Part shown: positions 52,806 through 59,088 of the stretch, in pieces
How positions within the stretch are numbered: position 1 is the first letter of the stretch
Layout: each line of letters opens with the position of its first letter
From: Dactylosporangium siamense
GTDB lineage: Bacteria > Actinomycetota > Actinomycetes > Mycobacteriales > Micromonosporaceae
Length of the DNA stretch: 59,088 bases
Direction of reading: 5' to 3'
Assembly (NCBI RefSeq): GCF_016862795.1
Contig: NZ_BONQ01000157.1
Coordinates: 1-59,088 of the forward strand
The notes under the pieces: generated by a model
Told to the model about the DNA's origin: nothing
Databases searched by the model: none
What the model saw: the letters and a program-made list of their open reading frames with translations, nothing else
Translations under genes and position numbers: made by a program

Positions 52806-55540
52806 TCGAGCGGGACCACGAACGTGACATCTGCTGCGCCGCACTGACCCGGCTCCGGGCCGGGCAGGGCGGGGTCCTGGCCATCACCGGTGACCTGGGC
52901 ACAGGCAAGACGGCGCTGCTGGCGCAGGCGGCGGAGCTCGCCCGCGCCGACGGCGTGCCGGTGGTCGCGGCCACCGCGAACCGGGTCGAGCAGGGCCTGC
53001 CGCGGAGTCTGGCGTCCCGGCTGTGGCGGGAGGTCCGCGCGCGCGCCGCAACCGCCTCCACCGCGGCGGGCGGCGCCGGCGCGCTGCTGGTCACCATCGA
53101 CGACCTGCAATGGGCCGACGACGCGAGCCTGGCCTGGCTCAACCGCCTGCACCGCCTCGCCGGCCGGGCGAGCGGGGTGACGGTCCTCGTCGCGCTCTCG
53201 GTCCTGGACGGCGACGCCGGCGGCGAGCGGCCCGAGGTCCGCGCCGCGCTGGCCGACGCCGACCGGACGCTGCGCCCGGCCCGGCTGAGTGTGGCCGGCG
53301 TCGAGCGGCTGCTGACCGACGCCGGCGTGGACCGGTTCGCCGCCGACCGCTGCCACCGGCTCAGCGGCGGCAACCCGTCGGTCGTGCGGGCGATGGCGGC
53401 GGACGCCGCCGGGTGGTCCGCTTCCGCCGGGCCGGCCGGCACCGCCCCGCCCGACGTCACGGGCCAGGCGTACCGGCCGCTGCTGCGGCGGGTGACCGCC
53501 GTCGTCGGGGCGCTGCCCGAGCCGCTGAGCGCGTACCTGCTGCACGGGGTGCTGCTCGGCACCGACGCGGAGGCCGGCCTGGTCGCCCGGCTGGCCGGGC
53601 TCGACGACGTCGACGCCCGCACCGCCGCCCGGGCGCTGCGGGCGATGGGGCTGTACGGCGCCGCCGAGCCGCAGCCGCTGCTGGACGCGGTCGTGCGGCA
53701 CGTCGTCGGCACCACGATCTGCCCGGAGTCCTTCGCGGCCGGTCATCAGCACGCCGCGACGGCGCTCTACCGGGCCGGCGCATCCGCGGAACGGGTCGCC
53801 GCGCACCTGGAGCAGGCCGTCACGCTGGAGCCGTACGCGGCGGGTGTGCTGGCCGACGCCGCCGCGAGCGCACTGGCCCGCCACGACGTGACCGCCGCCG
53901 TGCGGTATCTGCGGGTCGCGCTGCGCGGCCTGCCGCCGCACGGCGCCGAGCGGGCCCAGGCCCTCGTCGAGCTCGCCGTCGCCGAGCGGTGCGGCAACCC
54001 GGCGACGCTGGTGCGCCGCGTCCTGCAGGCGCTGCCGTCGCTGCCGGACGACGACGCGCGGGCCGCCGCGCTGGCCCGGGTCCCGCTGACGGCGCTGCAG
54101 ACCGGTGCGGAGGCCGCGGGCGCGGCGATCGACGACGTCCTGCGCCGTCTGCACCCGGAGCTCGCCGACCCGCCGGCCACGTGGGGTGCGGGGGCGGGGT
54201 CGTGGGGGCCCGGGGCGCTGGCGCAGCGGCTGGAGGCGCGGCTGTGGATGTCCGGCTGGCAGGATCCCAAGGTGCCGGCCGCCGCCGCGGCACGGCTGCG
54301 CGGCCAGGAAACGTTCCCGCGGACGCCCGCGGAGCGGGAGCTGGCGGGGGTGCTGCTGTTCTGCGCGACCATGTCGGCGGACATGACCGCCGCGGAGCTC
54401 GCCCCCCTCGCCCAGCTGCTGTTCGAGTCGCTGCCCGCCGACCACGAGACGCTCACGTCGATCGCGCCGCTGCTCGTGGCCAGCGCCGTCGCGGCCGAGC
54501 GGGTGCCGGCGCTGCAGCCGTGGCTGGTGGAGGCGCGCCTGGAGCACGACGCCGGCCCGTGCCGCCGGGTGTCCGCGCAGGTGTACGCCCAGCTGGCGTT
54601 CCAGCAGCTGCACACCGGGCACCCCGCCGCGGCCGCGGTCAGCGCCGGCAACGCGCTCACCGTGGCACCGGACGGCTTCTGCGACGACGGACTCAGCGTC
54701 GCGATGCTCTTCGCGGTCGCGGCTGCGGTGCCGGACGACCGGCTGCGGCAGCGGGCGGCGGGGCTGTGCCACCCGGAGCTGGCCACCGCCGAGACGGGCA
54801 TGCTGCCGATGGTGAGCAACCTGTTGTACGGCGCGATGCTGTACGACACCGAGCCGCAGGCGGCCCTGGCCGCGCTGACCGAGTGCGAGCAGCAGCTGGA
54901 CACCCACGGCTGGCGCAACCGGGCGCTCTTCCCGACCGGCTCGATGATCGCGCCGCTGCTGCACCGCCTCGGCCGGCCCGGGGAGGCGATCGAGCGCATC
55001 GCGGAGGAGCACCGGCTGGCGGCGGCCTGGGGCTCGCCGGCGGCGACCGGCCGGACGTTACGGATCTGGGCCGAGCTCTGCCGCGGCCGACAGGCGCTGC
55101 GGCTGCTGGACGACGCCGTGGACGTGCTGGAGGGCTCCGCCAACCAGCTGGAGCTGGCCCGCGCCCTGCTGGCCCGGGGCACCCGGCTGCTCGCGGGCGG
55201 CCGGCGCAACGCGGGCGAGGACCTGCGCCGCGGGCGGCAGCTGGCGGCCGCGGCCGGGCTGTCGTGGTTGATGGAGCCGGTCACGGAGGCCCTGCAGGCG
55301 CACCAGGAGCAGCTGGTGCCCGGGTTCAGCTCGTTCACCCCGGCCGAGCGGACCGTCACTGAGCTGGTCACGGCCGGCCTGACGAACCAGGCCATCGCCA
55401 TCCGGCTGGAGGTCTCCCAGCGGGCCGTGGAGAAGCACCTGACCAACTGTTACCGCAAACTCGGGGTCGCCAACCGATCCGCACTAAAGGCGGTACTCAA
55501 CCAGATAGCCACCCAAATGTCCGATGGACGCTTTGAATAG
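52799..55540 (+). CDS. LuxR-family LAL regulator 3
   Basis: This 913-residue LAL regulator has Walker A 'ITGDLGTGKTALL' (residues about 29-41), Walker B 'LLVTIDDLQWADDASLAW' (96-113), a helical middle and the C-terminal HTH 'FTPAERTVTELVTAGLTNQA' with 'VSQRAVEKHLTNCYRKLGV'. The spacing between Walker A and B is shorter than usual, about 60 residues. Leu754 is encoded by the rare TTA codon (55058-55060), a possible bldA control point. The GTG at 52799 is inferred from the position of the P-loop and overlaps the previous gene. Confidence 0.88.
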   Translation: MLIERDHERDICCAALTRLRAGQGGVLAITGDLGTGKTALLAQAAELARADGVPVVAATANRVEQGLPRSLASRLWREVRARAATASTAAGGAGALLVTIDDLQWADDASLAWLNRLHRLAGRASGVTVLVALSVLDGDAGGERPEVRAALADADRTLRPARLSVAGVERLLTDAGVDRFAADRCHRLSGGNPSVVRAMAADAAGWSASAGPAGTAPPDVTGQAYRPLLRRVTAVVGALPEPLSAYLLHGVLLGTDAEAGLVARLAGLDDVDARTAARALRAMGLYGAAEPQPLLDAVVRHVVGTTICPESFAAGHQHAATALYRAGASAERVAAHLEQAVTLEPYAAGVLADAAASALARHDVTAAVRYLRVALRGLPPHGAERAQALVELAVAERCGNPATLVRRVLQALPSLPDDDARAAALARVPLTALQTGAEAAGAAIDDVLRRLHPELADPPATWGAGAGSWGPGALAQRLEARLWMSGWQDPKVPAAAAARLRGQETFPRTPAERELAGVLLFCATMSADMTAAELAPLAQLLFESLPADHETLTSIAPLLVASAVAAERVPALQPWLVEARLEHDAGPCRRVSAQVYAQLAFQQLHTGHPAAAAVSAGNALTVAPDGFCDDGLSVAMLFAVAAAVPDDRLRQRAAGLCHPELATAETGMLPMVSNLLYGAMLYDTEPQAALAALTECEQQLDTHGWRNRALFPTGSMIAPLLHRLGRPGEAIERIAEEHRLAAAWGSPAATGRTLRIWAELCRGRQALRLLDDAVDVLEGSANQLELARALLARGTRLLAGGRRNAGEDLRRGRQLAAAAGLSWLMEPVTEALQAHQEQLVPGFSSFTPAERTVTELVTAGLTNQAIAIRLEVSQRAVEKHLTNCYRKLGVANRSALKAVLNQIATQMSDGRFE

Positions 55541-56012
55541 TTTCGTTCGCGTCCGAACAGGGCGTAGATCACCAGCGGTAATAGGTGCGCCACTGAAAGC
55601 GTTCGTGGATACGCCGCGGGGGCCCTGGATCCTCAAGGCAATGCTCAAATTTTCCGCAAGATCGATATCGGACGGTACGTATACCTTGACGATCACATGT
55701 GGGGCGGAACCGGACTTCGGTCCGGATTCCGTTGCGCTGGGTGGCCGTACCACACCGTCAGGCAGGTCGGGGCGGTCACCCACACCCACTCTGAGCTGGG
55801 GTAACATCCTTTGGACAGTGCCCCTGCGGAAACCTTGGCCACCCTGCGTCCCCATCTGGCCACGCCGCGCCGCCGACTACGGTCCACCACACCGAACTAG
55901 GCGCACACCTACCACAGTCTTTGGTGCCCGATTTGCTCGCGTTGACGCTCGCGGAAAGCCATGCAAGGCTCCCGATGCGATCACAAATTTGGAGCATTTG
56001 GGAGACGTGTCG
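55541..56012. other. Long leader region upstream of the PAS-LuxR gene
   Basis: This 472-bp stretch has lower GC than its surroundings and no convincing gene. A frame open from 55524 through to the PAS-LuxR start has non-coding composition. It probably contains the promoter and control elements of the PAS-LuxR gene. I see no clear terminator for LAL 3 here. Confidence 0.5.
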
Positions 56013-56783
56013 ATGCTTCTGGTCAGTAACTCGAAGGCAGACGTACGAGACGCAACTCAGTCCGGTCCGCTCCAGAGGCAAAACAGGATTGAAACACTGT
56101 CGGAACAATGCTGCTCATTTCCGCAGCCTCATCCGGCGGCTCTCGTCGGTGCCAGTGAATACGGCGAGCTGTTTCTTTCCATTGTCGAACGGACCGGGGT
56201 CGGCCTCGCCGTCCTCAATCCACAACTGCGTATCCAGCACACGAACTCCGCATTGCTCGAGCACTGCGGTCAGCCGCGCTTCGACCTGCACGGATTCGAC
56301 TTTCCCGAGCTGTTGCACCCCAGCGTGCGCCAGCACATGCGCCGTCAGTTCGAGAGGCTTCTCACCAGCCGCGGCGGCCGTTTCGTAGAGCACCTCGCCG
56401 CCCTGTGGGCGACCCGCACCGCCTTCACCGGATCCCTCACCGGAATGGCCGTGCAGGGCGACGCCGGGCAGCTCAAGACAATCGTCGTCCTGGTCGCACC
56501 CGACCAGGGCGAAGATGACCGTCGGGTACTCATCAGCCCGAACAAGATCCTGACCGAGATCAATGCGAAGATTCTCGAGGGGGTGGCCACCGGTGTCCCC
56601 ACCGTGCAACTGGCCGCAAAGCTGTATCTGAGCCGGCAGGGCATCGAGTATCACGTCAGCAACATGCTGCGGCAGTTCAAGGTGCCGAATCGGGCGGCCC
56701 TGGTGTCCAAGGCGTACTCCATGGGCCTCTTCGGGGTCGGCTCGTGGCCGCCGAAGGTGCTCAGCGACTACGTACGGCGCTGA
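56013..56783 (+). CDS. PAS-LuxR pathway regulator (PimM/NysRIV/AmphRIV-like)
   Basis: This 256-residue regulator has an N-terminal PAS domain (about 50-160: 'LFLSIVERTGVGLAVLNPQL', 'NSALLEHCGQP', 'LLHPSVRQHMRRQFERLL') and a C-terminal LuxR helix-turn-helix (about 190-250: 'ILEGVATGVPTVQLAAKLYL', 'SRQGIEYHVSNMLRQFKV'). This architecture is that of the PAS-LuxR activators found in polyene macrolide clusters. The ATG at 56013 with GGGAG upstream is preferred over the open frame further 5'. With three LAL-type genes before it, the set resembles the NysRI-RIV/AmphRI-RIV arrangement. Confidence 0.9.
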   Translation: MLLVSNSKADVRDATQSGPLQRQNRIETLSEQCCSFPQPHPAALVGASEYGELFLSIVERTGVGLAVLNPQLRIQHTNSALLEHCGQPRFDLHGFDFPELLHPSVRQHMRRQFERLLTSRGGRFVEHLAALWATRTAFTGSLTGMAVQGDAGQLKTIVVLVAPDQGEDDRRVLISPNKILTEINAKILEGVATGVPTVQLAAKLYLSRQGIEYHVSNMLRQFKVPNRAALVSKAYSMGLFGVGSWPPKVLSDYVRR

Positions 56784-56808
56784 ACGCGGGCGCACAGCAC
56801 ACGCACGA

Positions 56809-56838
56809 GGTGGCCGGGACCCAAGGGACCCGGCCACC
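56809..56838. terminator. Terminator after the PAS-LuxR gene
   Basis: A perfect 10-bp stem (ggtggccggg at 56809-56818 and cccggccacc at 56829-56838) closes a 10-nt loop, 26 bp after the stop codon. Confidence 0.7.
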
Positions 56839-56844
56839 TGCATG

Positions 56845-56928
56845 TGCGGGCAACACCCCGGCGGGTGCGGGCAGCACCCCGGAGACTGCGGGCCGCACGC
56901 CCCGGGGTGCGGCCCGCACACCGCAGTT
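56845..56928. repeat. Four 21-bp tandem repeats with a strong hairpin
   Basis: Four consecutive 21-bp units begin with tgcgg (starts at 56845, 56866, 56887 and 56908) and are 60-85% alike. The third and fourth units form a perfect 12-bp stem (56887-56898 with 56907-56918), likely a terminator for the convergent PKS gene. The 21-bp period is a multiple of three, but both strands lack a start with a ribosome binding site. Confidence 0.65.
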
Positions 56929-56944
56929 CGCGGCTCGCCGCCCG

Positions 56945-59088
56945 TCAGGTCAGGCCCAGCTCGCGGTCGATCAGGTCGAACATCTCGTCGTCGTCGGCCT
57001 CGGCCAGACCGTCCCCACCCTCGACCGGCCCGTCGTCCCAGCGGCGCAGCAGGCTGCGCAGCCGCTCAGCCACCTGCCGGCGGGTGCCGGGGTCGGCGTC
57101 GCCGGCCGGCAGCGCCGCGGCGAGGGCGTCCAGCGCCGCGAGCGGGTCGCCGGCCACGTCCGGGACCAGGGCCGTGTTGAGGTGCCGGGCGAGCGCGGCC
57201 GGCGTCGGGTGGTCGAACACCACCGTCACCGGCAGCCGCAGCCCCGTCAGGGCGGTGAGCTTGTTGCGCAGGTCGACCGCGGTCAGCGAGTCGAAGCCCA
57301 GTTCCCGGAACGGCCGCGACGCGGTGACCGCCTCCGGGGTGGCGTGCCCGAGGGTGCCGGCGGCGTGGCTGCGGACCAGGTGCACCAGCTCCCGCTGCCG
57401 CTCGTCGTCGGCGAGCCCGCGCAGACGCTGCGCCGGCTCCGGGTGCCCGGCACCCGGCTCCTCCTCGGCTCCGGCCCCCGCCACCGGCCGCGCCTCGGGC
57501 AGCTCGTCGAGCAGCGGACGGTGCCTGGCCATCGAATACAGGGCGCCGAAGCGGGCCCAGTCGACCCGGGCCACGACGAGCGCGGCCTCGCCGTGCTCGA
57601 CCGCGTCCCGCAGCGCCGCGACCGCGTGCGCCGGGTCCATGCCGAGGATCCCGTGCTCCGCGAGCCGGTCGGCCTCGCCCGCGTCGACCATCCCGCCGAC
57701 CTCCCACGCGCCCCACGCCACGCAGGTCGCGGCCTGGCCGCGGTCCCGGCGGTGCCGGGCGAGCGCCTCCAGGTAGGCGTTGCCCGCCGCGTACGCCGCC
57801 TGGCCCAGGTTGCCCCAGACCCCGGCGCCGGAGGAGAACATGACGAACGCGTCCAGCGGCACCGCGGCGAGCAGCGCGTCGAGGTGCATCGCCCCGGCCG
57901 CCTTGCCGCGCAGGACCGCGGCCATGTCCGCGAGGTCCGTGCCGGACAGCGGGCGCTCGTGGCCGGGCACCCCGGCCGCGTGCACCACCGCGGTCAGCGG
58001 CGACCCCGCCGGCAGGTCCGCCAGCAGGCGGCGCACCTGCTCGCGGTCGCCGACGTCGCAGGCCACCACGGTCGCCTCGGCGCCGAGCGCGGCGAGCTCC
58101 GCGACGAGCTCCGCGACGCCGGGCGCCGCCATCCCGCGACGGCTGGTCAGCACCAGGCGGGTCGCGCCGGCACCGGCGAGCCAGCGGGCCACGTGCCCGC
58201 CGAGCGATCCGGTGCCGCCGGTCACCAGCACCGTGCCGTGCGGACGCCACGGGCGGTCCGGGCCGCCCGCCGCGCCGAGCCCGGCGGGCAGCGGCGCCCG
58301 GACCAGCCGGCGGCCGAAGACGCCCTCGGGCCGGATCGCGACCTGGTCCTCGTCGCCGATCCCGGCGAGCACGGCGCACAGCCTCGCGGCCGCGGCGGCG
58401 TCGACCGTGGCGGGCAGGTCGACCAGGCCGCCCCAGCCGTCCGGGTCGTCGAGACCCGCGACGATGCCCATCCCCCACACCTGCGCCTGCACCGGGCGGT
58501 GCAGCGCATCGCCGGCGCCGACGGAGACCGCCCCGCCGGTCGCGCACCACAACTTCGCGCCGACGCCGGCGCCGTTCAGCGCCTGCAGCAGCCCGACGTT
58601 GCCGGCCAGACCCGCCGGCAGCTCCGGCACCGTGCGGTGCGGCGCCTCGTCCCAGGCCAGCAGCGACAGCACCCCGTCGACCGGGCCCGCGACGAGCGGG
58701 CGCAGCAGCTCGGCGATCCGGTCGCGGTCGGCCTCCCCCGCGGGGATCCGCAGCAGGTCGGCGTCGGCGCCGTGCGCGGCGAGCGCCGCAAGCACCACAT
58801 CGACGGGACCGTCGACGGTGCCGCCGGTCGACCCGAACGCCACGACCAGCCATCGTCCGGAGAGCGCGGCGCCGGGTTCGTCGAGTGCGTCCCACCGCAC
58901 CGCGTAGCGCAGCTCGTCGACGGCGGCACGCACCCGCGACCCCTCGTGCCAGGTCCGCAGCGCGGGCAGGACCGCGGCGAGCGCGGCGGGATCGGCCGAC
59001 GTCGCACCGGCGAGACCGGACACGTCACCGCGCCGGACCGCGTCCCAGAACCGGTCGTCCGCGGGCGCTCCGCCCGCCGCGGCGGGGG
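56945..59088 (-). CDS. Modular type I PKS, C-terminal end (KR-ACP-docking), partial
   Basis: About 714 residues are visible; the gene enters from beyond the right edge (the first in-window residues include 'DDRFWDAVRRGDV'). A KR structural subdomain is followed by the catalytic KR with 'VLVTGGTGSLGGHVARWLAG', 'SSGAGVWGNLGQAAYAAGNA' and 'WGAWEVGG'. The LDD motif is absent and Trp is present before the catalytic Tyr, so it is A-type, probably A1. The ACP has 'ELGFDSLTAVDLRNKLT'. The tail 'DDDEMFDLIDRELGLT' is a C-terminal docking domain, so another PKS protein should follow in the chain. No thioesterase is present. Confidence 0.95.
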   Translation of the reverse strand, partial: PAAAGGAPADDRFWDAVRRGDVSGLAGATSADPAALAAVLPALRTWHEGSRVRAAVDELRYAVRWDALDEPGAALSGRWLVVAFGSTGGTVDGPVDVVLAALAAHGADADLLRIPAGEADRDRIAELLRPLVAGPVDGVLSLLAWDEAPHRTVPELPAGLAGNVGLLQALNGAGVGAKLWCATGGAVSVGAGDALHRPVQAQVWGMGIVAGLDDPDGWGGLVDLPATVDAAAAARLCAVLAGIGDEDQVAIRPEGVFGRRLVRAPLPAGLGAAGGPDRPWRPHGTVLVTGGTGSLGGHVARWLAGAGATRLVLTSRRGMAAPGVAELVAELAALGAEATVVACDVGDREQVRRLLADLPAGSPLTAVVHAAGVPGHERPLSGTDLADMAAVLRGKAAGAMHLDALLAAVPLDAFVMFSSGAGVWGNLGQAAYAAGNAYLEALARHRRDRGQAATCVAWGAWEVGGMVDAGEADRLAEHGILGMDPAHAVAALRDAVEHGEAALVVARVDWARFGALYSMARHRPLLDELPEARPVAGAGAEEEPGAGHPEPAQRLRGLADDERQRELVHLVRSHAAGTLGHATPEAVTASRPFRELGFDSLTAVDLRNKLTALTGLRLPVTVVFDHPTPAALARHLNTALVPDVAGDPLAALDALAAALPAGDADPGTRRQVAERLRSLLRRWDDGPVEGGDGLAEADDDEMFDLIDRELGLT

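Noticed and set aside
52085-55012. A 975-residue minus-strand open frame opposite LAL regulators
   Set aside because: It is another GC-driven shadow; the plus strand has Walker and HTH motifs in frame.
55524-56012. Long N-terminal extension of the PAS-LuxR protein
   Set aside because: The frame is open but its sequence has non-coding composition, PAS-LuxR proteins start close to the PAS domain, and GGGAG precedes the ATG at 56013.

Overview
The window is about 59 kb of very GC-rich DNA with strong G/C preference at third codon positions, mixed ATG/GTG/TTG starts and frequent 1 to 4 base gene overlaps. Together with an HSP18-type regulator, several SigB-class sigma factors, large LuxR (LAL) regulators and modular polyketide synthase (PKS) genes, this points to a filamentous actinomycete, most likely a Micromonosporaceae-type genome. 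That assignment is inference; no rRNA gene is present.

From 1 to about 20 kb lies loosely organised accessory and stress DNA: small membrane and hypothetical proteins, a sortase-type surface protein, an AraC/Ohr pair, an HxlR/truncated carboxymuconolactone decarboxylase/PhzF operon, an iron-containing redox enzyme with a CDGSH protein, an alcohol dehydrogenase, a methyltransferase/carboxylate-amine ligase pair, an Hsp20 with its regulator, and a large catalase. Decay is common. There is a broken SigB-like sigma factor, a collapsed spore-photolyase-family gene, and two copies of a 70-bp segment that mark an old duplication.

From about 20 to 31 kb is a general-stress signalling island. It holds a stand-alone STAS protein, a decayed SpoIIE-type phosphatase, an SDR, an EEP-family hydrolase, a sigma factor with a fused N-terminal STAS domain, a STAS-ATPase fusion, a single-domain response regulator, a second SigB-class sigma factor, DUF3618/DUF4235 membrane proteins and an FMN reductase. 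Several genes carry promoters of the form GNNT-N15/16-GGGTAC. A Tat-exported glycosidase pseudogene and a MarR/MFS pair follow up to 33.7 kb.

From 33.7 kb to the right edge is what looks like the left part of a biosynthetic gene cluster. One minus-strand operon encodes an ACP-KS-AT-ACP-aminotransferase PKS, a fatty acyl-AMP ligase, a HAD hydrolase and futalosine hydrolase (MqnB), joined by overlapping stop and start codons. A second minus-strand operon encodes a short PaaK/EhpF-like aryl-acid adenylating protein, aminofutalosine synthase (MqnE), a ferredoxin and a phosphopantetheinyl transferase. A plus-strand run starts with 1,4-dihydroxy-6-naphthoate synthase (MqnD), followed by three LAL regulators and a PAS-LuxR regulator of the kind found in polyene clusters. 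At the right edge is the C-terminal end of a modular type I PKS (KR-ACP-docking) that continues outside the window.

The most interesting reading is that enzymes of the futalosine menaquinone pathway are wired into a PKS/fatty-acid assembly line. They might supply an aromatic (naphthoate-type) acid that the EhpF-like protein activates, alongside a beta-amino fatty acyl chain made by the FAAL/PKS-aminotransferase pair. MqnA and MqnC are not in the window, so a simple primary-metabolism explanation for the mqn genes is not excluded.
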